Assembly: GCF_027945075.1 (NCBI RefSeq)
Contig: NZ_CP116034.1
Coordinates: 124,001 to 188,000 of the forward strand
Reading direction: 5' to 3'
DNA: 64,000 nucleotides
From: Chryseobacterium sp. CY350
GTDB lineage: Bacteria > Bacteroidota > Bacteroidia > Flavobacteriales > Weeksellaceae
The notes under the pieces were generated by a model, which was given only the letters and a program-made list of their open reading frames with translations, was not told the DNA's origin and ran no database searches. Shown piece by piece: positions 28,986-38,906 of the stretch (the first letter of the stretch is position 1; each line of letters begins with the position of its first letter). A program made the position numbers and the translations under genes.

Positions 28986-30209
28986 ATGAACAAAACATTC
29001 AACCTGTTATTCTTTATAAAAAAGAATAAAATCCGAACAAATGGAACTGCTCCCATTTACTTACGAATCACGATAGATGGCAAGGCAGCGGACATTGCCG
29101 CTAAAAGGTACATCGACCCACAGAAATGGGATGTTAAAGCACATAAAGCAGTTGGCAACTCTCAGGAGGCGAAAACGCTTAATGTCTATCTTAAAACTTT
29201 GGAACAACAAGTTTACGATTCTCATTACCTGATGCTGAAAGAAGAAGACTTTGTAACATCAGAGAGTTTAAAATCTAAACTACTTGGAACCGATGTTTCC
29301 ACAAGAATGCTCATTCCTATTTTTCAGGATCACAATGATAAAGTAGAAGCACTGGTTGGTCAGGATTTTGCGCCCGGAACATTGGAGCGTTATAAAACAT
29401 CGTTAAAGCATACGCAGGAATTCCTGATCTGGAAATATAAAACTTCTGATATTGACATTACAAAGATCGACCACGCTTTTATTATGGATTATGACTTCTG
29501 GCTTCGTAGCGTACGTAAATGCGCTAATAATACCGCGGTAAAGTATATCAAGAATTTCAAAAAGATCATTCGGTTATGTATAGCAAATGGGTGGCTCACC
29601 AAAGATCCCTTTTTGGGCTACAAAGCAAAACTAAAGGTAGTGGAACGTCCATATCTTACCAAAGAGGAAATTCAGACGATCTATGAAAAGGAGTTTGCCT
29701 CAGACAGACTAAACCAAGTACGTGATATTTTTCTTTTTAGTTGCTATACAGGTTTAGCGTATATTGATGTAAAGAAATTGTCCAAATCTCACGTCAATAT
29801 TGGAATAGATGGCGACCAATGGATATTCACACATCGTCAGAAAACGGATACCTCAACTAGAGTTCCGTTACTGCCTTTAGCCCAAGAACTGATCTTGAAG
29901 TATGAAGACCATCCGGAATGTGTAAATTCAAATGTCTTGTTTCCCGTACTCAGTAATCAAAAAATGAATTCATATCTCAAAGAAATTGTGAACGTCTGTG
30001 GAATCAATAAAGAATTGACATTTCATATTGCAAGGCATACATTCGCCACAACGATTACACTCTCCAATGGCGTACCTATTGAAAGCGTAAGTAAAATGCT
30101 CGGTCATACGAATATCAAAACCACTCAGCATTATGCGAAAATTTTGGACAAAAAGGTGAGTGATGATATGTCGAATTTGAGAAGTAAACTACAGAATATA
30201 AATAACTAG
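28986..30209 (+). CDS. Tyrosine recombinase/integrase, Bacteroidetes element type
   Basis: 407 residues. An N-terminal arm-binding domain (about 1-95; FNLLFFIKKNKIRTNGTAPIYLRITIDGK is the typical start) is followed by a SAM-like core-binding domain (about 105-205) and the catalytic domain. The H-x-x-R motif is HIARHTFAT, then GHTNIKTTQHYAKI with the nucleophile Tyr. At the usual first catalytic Arg the sequence reads CYTGLAYIDVKKL, so that Arg is missing, as in IntDOT-type integrases of Bacteroidetes conjugative elements. It lies next to tRNA-Ser and presumably inserted the island. Confidence 0.93.
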   Translation: MNKTFNLLFFIKKNKIRTNGTAPIYLRITIDGKAADIAAKRYIDPQKWDVKAHKAVGNSQEAKTLNVYLKTLEQQVYDSHYLMLKEEDFVTSESLKSKLLGTDVSTRMLIPIFQDHNDKVEALVGQDFAPGTLERYKTSLKHTQEFLIWKYKTSDIDITKIDHAFIMDYDFWLRSVRKCANNTAVKYIKNFKKIIRLCIANGWLTKDPFLGYKAKLKVVERPYLTKEEIQTIYEKEFASDRLNQVRDIFLFSCYTGLAYIDVKKLSKSHVNIGIDGDQWIFTHRQKTDTSTRVPLLPLAQELILKYEDHPECVNSNVLFPVLSNQKMNSYLKEIVNVCGINKELTFHIARHTFATTITLSNGVPIESVSKMLGHTNIKTTQHYAKILDKKVSDDMSNLRSKLQNINN

Positions 30210-30315
30210 AATATTATTGAATTTTTTTATAACATAATAAATATAAGAATCAGGATATAAGAGATTGCTATAAAATCTAATTCTCGCATCAAAATACTTT
30301 AAAAAGATTAAATTA

Positions 30316-30415
30316 AATAGAGTCCTGTCTTGTGAACATGACAGGACTCTATTCAAACCATTTATTAGCAGATATAGATAATATTTTGAAGGTCTTAAGT
30401 AGTATATAAGTTACA
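30316..30415 (+). repeat. Island repeat R1, with 14-bp perfect hairpin
   Basis: First of four same-strand copies. AATAGAGTCCTGTC (30316-30329) and GACAGGACTCTATT (30340-30353) pair exactly around a 10-base loop, and the repeat core GTGAAC...GACAGGACTCTATTC continues to about 30415. Its conserved frame reads HLLADIDNILKVL and ends at a stop. It lies about 110 bases after the integrase. Confidence 0.85.
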
Positions 30416-30503
30416 CTATTCAATATTATTTAAACTTGAGATATTGTTAAAGATGGTTCTTTGGTAGGTTTATACAATCTAAAAATAATCAAATATTTAT
30501 TTT

Positions 30504-30531
30504 AAACTGACCAGTTTATTATTTACCTTTG
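30504..30531 (+). promoter_or_regulatory. TetR operator and promoter
   Basis: AAACTGACCAGTTT (30504-30517) is a perfect 6-base palindrome with a 2-base spacer. Seven bases on is the -7 element TACCTTTG (30524-30531), and the TetR gene starts at 30539. The operator lies where it would cover the promoter spacer, so the regulator should repress itself. Confidence 0.75.
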
Positions 30532-30538
30532 CAACATT

Positions 30539-31120
30539 ATGGGAAGGAACAAAGAATTTGATTACGAGCAGAAATTGGACGTTGCACTAGAACTTTTCTG
30601 GAAGCAGGGATTTCATTCCACATCTATCACAGACCTTGAGAATGGTATGGAAATAAACCGAAGCAGTATTTATCCAACTTATGGTGATAAGAAAGCGCTG
30701 CTCATTAAATGCCTGACCAAGTACATGAAGTCTAAAGTTTCAGAGTATGAAAGTGTATCAGATGATCCTAAATCCCATACTATTGAAACATTAAGAAAGA
30801 CCTTACGGCTGGCAATTGACCAGAGCATCAACGAAGAACGAACGTGCTTGGCTGTTAAGATAGCATTTGAAGTAGCCTTGACAGATGAAGATATCAGAAC
30901 GTTGTTGGCTGGCAATGAGAAGAAAATCGAAAAGATTTATTTTGAAATTGTAGAGAAAGGGCAGGAGCAAGGTTGTATAAAAGGTGATCTCGATCCAAAA
31001 TTAACTGCTGCTTTCCTTGCTGGTTCTTCCAGCGCACTTTTCAAAAATTATGCTTTGAATAAAAACCGAAAAACCATCTATGATATGATTGAAAATTTAA
31101 TCCAAATGATCAAAGTCTAA
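30539..31120 (+). CDS. TetR/AcrR-family repressor
   Basis: 193 residues. The N-terminal helix-turn-helix is at about 12-58 (ALELFWKQGFHSTSITDLENGMEINRSSIYPTYGDKKALL). The all-helical ligand-binding domain follows and ends KTIYDMIENLIQMIKV. It belongs to the YxaF/LmrA-like group that responds to small hydrophobic compounds. An MFS efflux gene follows 72 bases later, preceded by a second copy of the same operator sequence, so this protein very likely represses both genes. Confidence 0.92.
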   Translation: MGRNKEFDYEQKLDVALELFWKQGFHSTSITDLENGMEINRSSIYPTYGDKKALLIKCLTKYMKSKVSEYESVSDDPKSHTIETLRKTLRLAIDQSINEERTCLAVKIAFEVALTDEDIRTLLAGNEKKIEKIYFEIVEKGQEQGCIKGDLDPKLTAAFLAGSSSALFKNYALNKNRKTIYDMIENLIQMIKV

Positions 31121-31175
31121 TTATTACAGCATCTTCATGTAACTAATAACAAACAATATTTTTTTAACCTTTTTT

Positions 31176-31189
31176 AAACCGTTCAGTTT
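31176..31189 (+). promoter_or_regulatory. Second copy of the TetR operator
   Basis: AAACCGTTCAGTTT matches the upstream site as AAACYGNNCAGTTT and ends 3 bases before the MFS start codon. The shared sequence in front of both genes supports one repressor binding both. Confidence 0.75.
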
Positions 31190-31192
31190 AAT

Positions 31193-32359
31193 ATGAATTT
31201 AAATCTCAACAAAAAGATAGCGTATATGGGATGTCTCGGCGTTATCGGAATTATCAGTACAGAATTTGGTGTGATCGGCATCTTGCCTCAGATCGCTGAC
31301 TATTATAAAATCAATATTGCAACAGCAGGCTATTTACTGAGCGCATTTGCCTTAACGATTGCGCTTACAGGACCTTTTATGGTTTTGTATCTGTCAAAAT
31401 TTGACAAAAAGAAAGTGATGATCTGTGCTCTTGGATTGTTCTTGATCTCGAATGTGTTCTCAAGCTTTAGCCCCCCGTTCTGGTTGCTGATGATACTGCG
31501 GATACTGCCGACATTTCTGCATCCTGCATTTTTTTCTATGGTGATCGCTGCTGCGACTAAAGATGCTTCTCCTCAAATGCAGATGCGATTGACCAGTATT
31601 ATTATCGGTGGAATTGCACTTGCTCAGGTAACATTAATTCCTTTCACCACATTTGTTGCAAGTATCTATTCTTGGCAGTGGAGCTATGTTATTCAAGGGT
31701 TATTAATTTTGATAACACTGATCACCATCTATAAATATTTGCCTTCAATGCCTACCAACGAAGTGAAGTCTTTTAAAAATCAATTGAGCATCCTTATGAG
31801 ACCCAAGTTTATCGCTGGAACAGCTGTAAATCTATTTCTCATCACTGCGTGGTTCTGCTCCTACAGTTATTTTGCAGACTATCTTTCGAAAGAGAAAGGA
31901 TTAAGTACACAGGAAATCAGTTACATGCTTTTACTATTTGGTGTGATGGGTGTAATCTCCAACTTTTTGGCAGGTCGCTTATTAGGGAAGTATATGATCT
32001 GGACTACTTTGTTTTTCCTTGCCGGTACGTTTCTTCTTCCATTTGCATTTCAATATACCGATGGCTCAATTCTCAGCATAGCAGTCGTGGTCGGATTTTG
32101 GGGAATTATGTACGGACCTTGTTTCCTGATAGGTGTCGGGCATATGGTCTCGGCAGCGTCAGATGCAAAGGAATTTGCTAATAGTTTGCAGACCTCATTT
32201 GGAAATCTAGGTGTTTCATTAGGTACTGCTACCGGAGGTTGGTTTATTAGTCAATATGGAATATCCGTTACACCTTGGGTGGGTGTTGGATTTGGTCTAC
32301 TGGCGCTTATTGTAATTTTTTGGAGAGCCTGGCTTGATAGATACGTAAGTGAGAAATAG
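31193..32359 (+). CDS. MFS transporter (AraJ/YdhP-like drug or sugar efflux)
   Basis: 388 residues, 12 predicted membrane segments, the usual DHA1-type length. The first helix region GVIGIISTEFGVIGILPQIADYY is typical of the AraJ/arabinose-efflux branch. It exports small molecules using the proton gradient; the substrate is unknown. It is regulated with the TetR gene through a shared operator. A terminator hairpin follows at 32459-32492. Confidence 0.92.
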   Translation: MNLNLNKKIAYMGCLGVIGIISTEFGVIGILPQIADYYKINIATAGYLLSAFALTIALTGPFMVLYLSKFDKKKVMICALGLFLISNVFSSFSPPFWLLMILRILPTFLHPAFFSMVIAAATKDASPQMQMRLTSIIIGGIALAQVTLIPFTTFVASIYSWQWSYVIQGLLILITLITIYKYLPSMPTNEVKSFKNQLSILMRPKFIAGTAVNLFLITAWFCSYSYFADYLSKEKGLSTQEISYMLLLFGVMGVISNFLAGRLLGKYMIWTTLFFLAGTFLLPFAFQYTDGSILSIAVVVGFWGIMYGPCFLIGVGHMVSAASDAKEFANSLQTSFGNLGVSLGTATGGWFISQYGISVTPWVGVGFGLLALIVIFWRAWLDRYVSEK

Positions 32360-32458
32360 GTGTCATTTACTAAAAATTATTCTTTTTGTGTTTCGAACAA
32401 AAATGTATTAAAGTAATAAAAATGCTAATTCGGCTTATTCTGGAATCAAAAACAAAAA

Positions 32459-32492
32459 AAATGGCTCAATTTGGATTAAATTGGAGCCATTT
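32459..32492 (+). terminator. Terminator of the MFS gene
   Basis: AAATGGCTCAATTT pairs with AAATTGGAGCCATTT with one bulged base around a short loop, preceded by a long A run; 100 bases after the MFS stop and directly before repeat R2. Confidence 0.8.
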
Positions 32493-32500
32493 GGATGGTT

Positions 32501-32585
32501 GTGAACTTAACAGGACTCTATTCAAACCATTTACTACAAGACATAGATAATATTTTGAAGGTTCTAGATGGTATTTAAGTTATAC
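32501..32585 (+). repeat. Island repeat R2
   Basis: Second copy, starting GTGAACTTAACAGGACTC. The conserved frame reads HLLQDIDNILKVLDGI then stop. Most differences from R1 are at third codon positions. Same orientation and same position relative to a hairpin. Confidence 0.85.
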
Positions 32586-32894
32586 TTTGATATATTAAAA
32601 ATCATAAGAATACCAAATTGTATTCAGGATTTGTCTCATTTAGTGATAGGAGCGATGGCTGGATGTTTTTACCTTGGCTGCATTTTTATCCGTTTCATAT
32701 TGAAAAACTTCCTAATCCAGTTATCTAATCAATCAACAACTGGTATATGCGGCATGGAATTAACTGGCTGATTATTAGTTAGATTGTGCCGTTCGTTTGG
32801 ATTAGTGTAGTAGATTGCCAGTAGTTTACGGACAAATCGATTATATTGTATAGGTAAAATCCTTATTTTTATAAAAAACTAAAAACTCTCAACT
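32586..32894. other. Gap before the defence block
   Basis: 309 bases with no gene I can support; a 67-codon frame that starts inside R2 has no recognisable content. It must hold the promoter of the first defence operon, but none is clear. Confidence 0.4.
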
Positions 32895-33059
32895 ATGAAA
32901 CTACAAATTACCCAGATGTTCAATCGGGGCAAGCATGATTATGAGAAGGTACTGATCAATACCTTAGATAATACGAGTCTCCTTCTTTCTATACATCAGG
33001 ATCATAAAAACGATTCCAGAAAATCACTTTGCACATCTAAGATTAAAACAAACCTTTAA
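32895..33059 (+). CDS. Small ORF before the MBL gene (54 aa)
   Basis: MKLQITQMFNRGKHDYEK is followed by a polar, basic sequence ending IKTNL. It starts with an ATG after an A-rich stretch and ends 31 bases before the MBL gene. It could be a small first gene of the system or the decayed N-terminus of a longer gene; nothing identifies it. Confidence 0.35.
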   Translation: MKLQITQMFNRGKHDYEKVLINTLDNTSLLLSIHQDHKNDSRKSLCTSKIKTNL

Positions 33060-33090
33060 TTTAAATCGACACAAATACGCCAACTATAAA

Positions 33091-34149
33091 ATGAGTTTAT
33101 TGATAAGGATTTTACAGACAAAATGTGGTGATTCCATACTTATAAAATTAGGTAAGGCACCTGTTCAAAATATATTGGTTGATTCGGGTTATGTGGATAC
33201 CTATAAAACCGCGCTAAAACCACAGATGAATGAATTTGACAAACCAAGTGAAAATTTTAAACTATGGATTCTAACCCATCTTGATGCGGACCATATCAAT
33301 GGATCTGTTGCTTTTTTTCGTGACAAAAAATTCGCACCCTCCCGAATGCCGGAAGAAATTTGGTTCAACTGTTTCAACCGCTTCAACATCATTGAGAAAT
33401 CGTCTGCAAAAAGTGTAGAAAAAGGTATCGAAATCAGAGACTTTCTAAAGGGTACCAAAACGCTATTGAACAATGAAGTCCTTGCAGAAAAACAATGGGA
33501 GATTAATGGACTAGCAATAGAGGTAATTGCGCCAGGAAAACCCCAATACGATTTGCTGGGGGAAAAATGGGAAAAAGAGGAAGCAGCATTTCATAAAAAA
33601 AACTCCAACAAGCTTAAAGCTGTAGAAGAGAGTGACTACAAATATCCGATAGAAGAACTAGTTAAAAAATCCGATAGGAAAGAGAGCAAGAAGGATATTA
33701 ATAACTTGAGCAGCATAGCGTTTATATTAACCTACGATGGTAAAAGGATCTTGTTTCTAGGTGATGCAACCCCAACAACAATAAAGCAGGGATTACAGGA
33801 ATATCTGAACAAAAGCGGTGAGCAGAGGATCAAGTGTGAATACGTAAAGTTGCCGCATCATGGAAGCATCTATAATTATAGCGAATCGCTCTTTGACCTG
33901 ATCGACTGCAACCAGTTTGTTATCTGTGCCAATGGGGATAACTCGCATAAACTTCCAAACAAGGAGACGCTCTCGAAGATTTTATGCCACCCTAAAAGGA
34001 ATATAGAAGAGAAAATAAATTTCATATTCAATTACAGTAATCCGACGTTAAAATCGATATTCAAGGTTGATAAAAGCGCAAGTAAAAAATACAATTTTGA
34101 CTGTTCGTTCCCTAAAGGATCTGAAAAATACTATGAAATAAAACTTTAG
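33091..34149 (+). CDS. Metallo-beta-lactamase-fold hydrolase (AVAST type I-like component)
   Basis: 352 residues. The MBL metal motif is HLDADHING (about residues 62-70), with later ligands in FLGDATPTT (about 225) and LPHHGSIYNY (about 254), the ComEC/Rec2-like subgroup. Such enzymes hydrolyse phosphoesters or related bonds. The next gene starts 5 bases after this stop, so they form one operon and probably one system. MBL proteins are paired with trypsin-STAND proteins in AVAST type I phage-sensing systems; that is the best match known to me. Confidence 0.85.
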   Translation: MSLLIRILQTKCGDSILIKLGKAPVQNILVDSGYVDTYKTALKPQMNEFDKPSENFKLWILTHLDADHINGSVAFFRDKKFAPSRMPEEIWFNCFNRFNIIEKSSAKSVEKGIEIRDFLKGTKTLLNNEVLAEKQWEINGLAIEVIAPGKPQYDLLGEKWEKEEAAFHKKNSNKLKAVEESDYKYPIEELVKKSDRKESKKDINNLSSIAFILTYDGKRILFLGDATPTTIKQGLQEYLNKSGEQRIKCEYVKLPHHGSIYNYSESLFDLIDCNQFVICANGDNSHKLPNKETLSKILCHPKRNIEEKINFIFNYSNPTLKSIFKVDKSASKKYNFDCSFPKGSEKYYEIKL

Positions 34150-34154
34150 CGCTC

Positions 34155-37100
34155 ATGGGAAATGGGAATTTAATTTCAAAAGTTGCGGTTAGGATAAATT
34201 CTAAAGATAAATATACCGGCAGTGGTTACGTTTATCTACCCAACGTGGAATCTGAATGGATTTACATTATTACAGCTAAACACTGTATTTACGGTAAAGC
34301 ATTTAGGGCCTTGCCTGACGAGAATAGGATTAAAATATCAAGAAAGATAGGGGATTCGGATGGACTTGTCTCTTATCAGTTAACAGACTCCGATTCAATT
34401 ATTGTAAAGAAACAAAATAAACCGGATATTGTTGTGCTCCGAGTGTGGCGTAAAAGTATAGAAGCCGTTTTAGGAAAATTCCCGGTTACTTATCTTTCAA
34501 ATTTTGAGCAGGAAGAGCTTAGCGGTGTTTTCAAAGGTTTTCCTTCGCTGACCAACAACGAGATTCCTTGGACTGCCAATGTTAATATTATCGCTCCAGA
34601 TAGTGAAGGGGCGAATATCCATGGGCAATGCAGTATAGATTTCAACGATGAAAATACTTCTGGGGACTACAATGTAGAAGGCTTTTCCGGAAGTGGTTTA
34701 TGTATTGAAGTCAATGGGAAATTATTTTTAATAGGTATAGTATCTGAGTACCACGAAGCAGGGCGCCGTTTCGTAGCCGGTAAAGTGGCTCCTTGGATAA
34801 CAGATCAAATTAAGGATATGGCCATAGTTAGTGCTAGGGCTGAACGTGTTCTTCCATCAGAAAATGTGCTACAGCATAACAAAAAGGCTATTCGCTCCCT
34901 TGGACCGCGATATTCACCCGATATAAATGTAGAAGTTCCGATCCTTCGAAATTTTGAGTCACTTGCAGCAACCAAAGTAAAAAGTGAAGAACTACAGCAG
35001 GCCTTAAAAACGGTGACTAATGCCTATACAAGACTACTGGATCCCTATTCAAAATTGATAAAGACTGAACGGACTCATTTTAATAGGAAACGGGTGACTC
35101 TATCCTTCTCTGATGACCCATCTGTTTCGGTAAGCGGTAAAGGAATTATCATTGCCATCGGTGAATTTATATCATATTTTTCAAAAGCATTTAAATCCGA
35201 AAGACTGCTTGAGCTTGACTGGTTAGAGCTCGCTAAGAAGCGACGTAGAATGTATGATTTCAGTTCGAGACTTTATAGCATGATCTACTCAAATCGTAGC
35301 TCTAATATATTTACGGCCACGGTTGTATATGAGGATTTTGAAAAAGCTTCTTCAAATCTGTATCAGGAGTCAGAAATGTTTCTTGGAGCGGGGTATGGGT
35401 ACGGCGAGCAGGTCATCGTCCTAGATGGTGAGCCGGGATCCGGAAAGTCACATCTTCTGGCAGACATCGTGACGAAAAGAGCGATAGAAAATAAATTTAC
35501 CCTGTTTTTCCTCGGGCAGAATTTTGATGGAAAAAACGAGCCTTGGAATCAGATACTGACGCAGCTCAACTTCAGTTGTGATCTGCAAACCTTTTTTAAC
35601 ATTGTTAATGAAAAAGGTAAAATTATAAATGAGCGGGTCTTAGTAATGGTTGATGCCATTAATGAAGGTGAAGGAGTTGTTGCCTGGAAAAGTGGTTTTC
35701 GGGAGTTTATCGAACATATAAAACCATATCCATACATGGGACTCGTTATCAGTTACAGGACAACGTATAGGACATTTATGTTTGGGGATGATAATTTTTT
35801 AGGCATCCGTACAATCCATCATTCTGGCTTTTCTGGCTTTGAGCGTGAAGCATTTGCCTCTTTCGCAAAACACTATGGTGTGCCTGTTGATAGTATTCCG
35901 GTTCTTACCAAGGAATTTGGTAATCCATTATTCTTGAAACTATTATGTATTGGGCTGAAAAGGGATACAAGCAATATCAGAAATTTGAAGAAAATTGGTA
36001 TTGACAGGATATTTAGATACTACATTGAACATGTTAACCGTGAAATAGGACAAGGAAAACACTTTAAGTATGCGTGGCATAAAATAAACCATGTCAGCCG
36101 TGTTCTTAAGCGTTTTACTTCTACTGTTGTGGTTGATGGTGAGCGTGACATCGAATATGAGAAAGCCTTTTTGCTTACTGAGGATGTTGTGCACCGTTTT
36201 TTGGGAAAACCCCAGTTTTTGGATAAACTTATAGAAGAAAATATTTTTATCGACAGCATCAGATATACATCACCAAAAGAACTAGGTTATTGCGTTACCT
36301 ATGGCTACGAAAGGATGGGAGATCACCTGATAGCGACAGAACTTATAGCCGGTCTTCAATTTCCACTGGCATCGGATTGGCACAAGGTAGGAATGTTTGG
36401 TAAAATTCTTTTAGATCGTAATTCAAGAATAGAGAATCAGGGATTAATCGAAGCCTTAAGTATCCAGTTTCCAGAACAAAAGCAGACTGAATTTTTTGAA
36501 GTCCTACCTGACAACTTACGATATGATCTATCAATCGTAAAGGGTTTTTATACTAGTTTTTCTTGGCGTGTTGTACAGGTCGACACCAACAAACTCGAAA
36601 CGTTTACCGAAGGTTATATAGAAAACCAAGGTCTATCGAATACTTCATTCTATGACGAGATCGTTGGCATGTGTTTAGAGACGGATCAGCCTTTCAATGC
36701 CCATTTTCTGCATAGAATGCTGCTTGGTTTCTCATTGGCTGACCGTGATGCATCATGGACAATTTATTTAAGTGACAAACATACTAATGGTTCAGAAGAT
36801 AATGAGATAAATGCGGTATCAAGGCTTTTGAAATGGGGCTGGGGGATTAATGATGGATCTGTTTATGACGATGAAACAATAACACTTGCGGTGACAACGA
36901 TTGGTTGGTTTCTGACCAGTACCAATAGAAGCCTGCGGGATATATCGACCAAAGTCCTGATTTATATTTTCCTGACCTACCAGGATCACCTGCTTGATTG
37001 GATTGAAAAGTTCAGGTCTGTCAACGATCCATATGTAACCCAGCGTGTTTTTGCAGTTGCATATGGATGTGCCATAAAATCCTCCGGGGAACGTCTAAAA

Positions 37101-38672
37101 TCAATAGCAGATTTAGTTTACAATAAATTCTTTAAAACTACAGAGGTTAATCCGGATATACTCGCCCGCGACTACGCAAGAAGTATAATTGAATACGCTG
37201 TCTTCCGCAAAGTAGGTGTTTATGAACGTGATAAAATGCGTCCCCCATACAAGAGTTATATTGAAACCACACTTCCATCCAATAAAGAAATCTCTGCCTT
37301 GGAAGAAGAAGTGAAAAATGGTACTGGAAGTGAATTTAATGGCGCTACCTTAATTTTCAATTCGATGGTGACAGAGAAAGGTAGAAGCGGTAGAATGTAT
37401 GGAGATTTTGGGCGTTATGTTTTCCAGAGTGGTCTACGGTCATGGCGTAATATAGATTTTCAGGGACTAAGCAATCTTGCGGTAAAGTATATTTTTGGAA
37501 AGCTAGGCTACGACGTTGAGAAACACGGTTCCTTTGACCGATCAGTCGGATATAACAATCCCCGGATGGGCAAAAAAAATAACGAAAGAATCGGTAAAAA
37601 GTATCAGTGGATTGCATTTTATGAAATTCTAGCACGTGTTGCGGACAATGAATTGTCCTTCAACTATAATGGCCCGTGGGAACCGTATGTCAGAGATATT
37701 GATCCCACTTTTTTAGAAAACCACGAGAAAAGCAAGAATCGCACTTTCATTGATTTCCCAGACTATACGCTTTGGAAGGAAGTGCCTGATGATGAATGGA
37801 TGACTTCGCCAGCCCACGCATTCGACCCCTTGTCCGTTATCTTATTTAAAGAAAAAGGCAATGCATTTCGGGAATGGTTGGTCCTTGAAGCAGGTGATAG
37901 TTATACAACATCTACCGACTCCAAAGGCTTTGACTTTTCGGCTCCCTATCAGGATTTTTACTATCAGCTCAGAAGCTATTTGGTCAAAGAGGATTCTTAC
38001 GATTCTATTGTAAATAATTTACAGCAAACTAATTTTTTAGGACGCTGGATGCCGGAAGCTCATACCATTCATGAATTGTTTAATAGGGAATTCTACTGGT
38101 CACCAGCATTTAAGGATTTTTTAAAAGAAAATCCGGAGTGGGAAGAAATTAAGGTCAATGGCAAAAATATAGGTAAAGTGGCACCGACCGCTCTTGATTT
38201 TCTTTGGGAAGAAGAATTTGACAATAGCCAGAACAATGTGCCCCAATTCTTTAAACCCTCAAAATTAATGTTCGATGCGCTCGAACTGGAGTATGGTAAA
38301 AAAGAGGGTGAACTTGTAAACAGCAAAGGGGACGTTGTCTGTTTTGATGCGAATGTTAATTACAATAGTGAAAATCGTTTGATTGTAGAACGGAAAACTT
38401 TGGAACGGCAGCTAAAAAAAAAGGGACTCAAGGTGTTTTGGACAATTATGGGAGAAAGGAAAATTGTAAACGGTTCAATTGAGCCTCACCAGTATTCTGG
38501 CTTAATTATTTTTGATGGGGATATGTTGAAATTTTTGCCAACTCTACCACAGGTTCCTGAGCAAAAAGAAAATCATCCAATAGCCAACAACAAAGATTTA
38601 GAAGATTCAGATGATTTTTTAAGACAACTTCTGAATAGTATCTCTAAGGAGCAGGATAAAAAAAGAAAATAA
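34155..38672 (+). CDS. Trypsin-like protease-STAND NTPase (AVAST-like phage sensor)
   Basis: 1505 residues, cytoplasmic. Residues 1-230 are a chymotrypsin-fold protease: His in ITAKHCIYG (about 41), Asp in KPDIVVLRVW (about 91), Ser in EGFSGSGLCIE (about 178). A STAND/NACHT-type NTPase follows, with Walker A LDGEPGSGKSHLL near residue 425 and Walker B RVLVMVDAINEG near 497. The remaining ~850 residues are helical, as expected for a sensor of phage proteins. STAND proteins oligomerise on binding a trigger and switch on the effector, here the protease. Operon with the MBL gene. Which target is cleaved is unknown. Confidence 0.85.
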   Translation: MGNGNLISKVAVRINSKDKYTGSGYVYLPNVESEWIYIITAKHCIYGKAFRALPDENRIKISRKIGDSDGLVSYQLTDSDSIIVKKQNKPDIVVLRVWRKSIEAVLGKFPVTYLSNFEQEELSGVFKGFPSLTNNEIPWTANVNIIAPDSEGANIHGQCSIDFNDENTSGDYNVEGFSGSGLCIEVNGKLFLIGIVSEYHEAGRRFVAGKVAPWITDQIKDMAIVSARAERVLPSENVLQHNKKAIRSLGPRYSPDINVEVPILRNFESLAATKVKSEELQQALKTVTNAYTRLLDPYSKLIKTERTHFNRKRVTLSFSDDPSVSVSGKGIIIAIGEFISYFSKAFKSERLLELDWLELAKKRRRMYDFSSRLYSMIYSNRSSNIFTATVVYEDFEKASSNLYQESEMFLGAGYGYGEQVIVLDGEPGSGKSHLLADIVTKRAIENKFTLFFLGQNFDGKNEPWNQILTQLNFSCDLQTFFNIVNEKGKIINERVLVMVDAINEGEGVVAWKSGFREFIEHIKPYPYMGLVISYRTTYRTFMFGDDNFLGIRTIHHSGFSGFEREAFASFAKHYGVPVDSIPVLTKEFGNPLFLKLLCIGLKRDTSNIRNLKKIGIDRIFRYYIEHVNREIGQGKHFKYAWHKINHVSRVLKRFTSTVVVDGERDIEYEKAFLLTEDVVHRFLGKPQFLDKLIEENIFIDSIRYTSPKELGYCVTYGYERMGDHLIATELIAGLQFPLASDWHKVGMFGKILLDRNSRIENQGLIEALSIQFPEQKQTEFFEVLPDNLRYDLSIVKGFYTSFSWRVVQVDTNKLETFTEGYIENQGLSNTSFYDEIVGMCLETDQPFNAHFLHRMLLGFSLADRDASWTIYLSDKHTNGSEDNEINAVSRLLKWGWGINDGSVYDDETITLAVTTIGWFLTSTNRSLRDISTKVLIYIFLTYQDHLLDWIEKFRSVNDPYVTQRVFAVAYGCAIKSSGERLKSIADLVYNKFFKTTEVNPDILARDYARSIIEYAVFRKVGVYERDKMRPPYKSYIETTLPSNKEISALEEEVKNGTGSEFNGATLIFNSMVTEKGRSGRMYGDFGRYVFQSGLRSWRNIDFQGLSNLAVKYIFGKLGYDVEKHGSFDRSVGYNNPRMGKKNNERIGKKYQWIAFYEILARVADNELSFNYNGPWEPYVRDIDPTFLENHEKSKNRTFIDFPDYTLWKEVPDDEWMTSPAHAFDPLSVILFKEKGNAFREWLVLEAGDSYTTSTDSKGFDFSAPYQDFYYQLRSYLVKEDSYDSIVNNLQQTNFLGRWMPEAHTIHELFNREFYWSPAFKDFLKENPEWEEIKVNGKNIGKVAPTALDFLWEEEFDNSQNNVPQFFKPSKLMFDALELEYGKKEGELVNSKGDVVCFDANVNYNSENRLIVERKTLERQLKKKGLKVFWTIMGERKIVNGSIEPHQYSGLIIFDGDMLKFLPTLPQVPEQKENHPIANNKDLEDSDDFLRQLLNSISKEQDKKRK

Positions 38673-38906
38673 GAAAATTGAAATCATTTTGCCTTTCAAA
38701 GTTAGTTTAGTGAGTCCAGAACCTGAAATAGTTAGAATTAATTCTAAAGATAATTGAGACTTCGATAATGAAATTCGTTGATTACAAATACTTAAAATTA
38801 TCTTCAAAAACAGAGATATTTCTTTTAATATCAGACACATTATTCCTATGATAAGAAATCTAATTTAATTTCTTAAATTTATTGAAATAACCAGTAATCT
38901 GTATAA

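Larger units (their letters stand above)
30210..30538. other. Integrase to TetR gap
   Basis: Holds repeat copy R1 (30316-30415) and the TetR promoter/operator (30504-30531). No gene beyond these. Confidence 0.6.
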
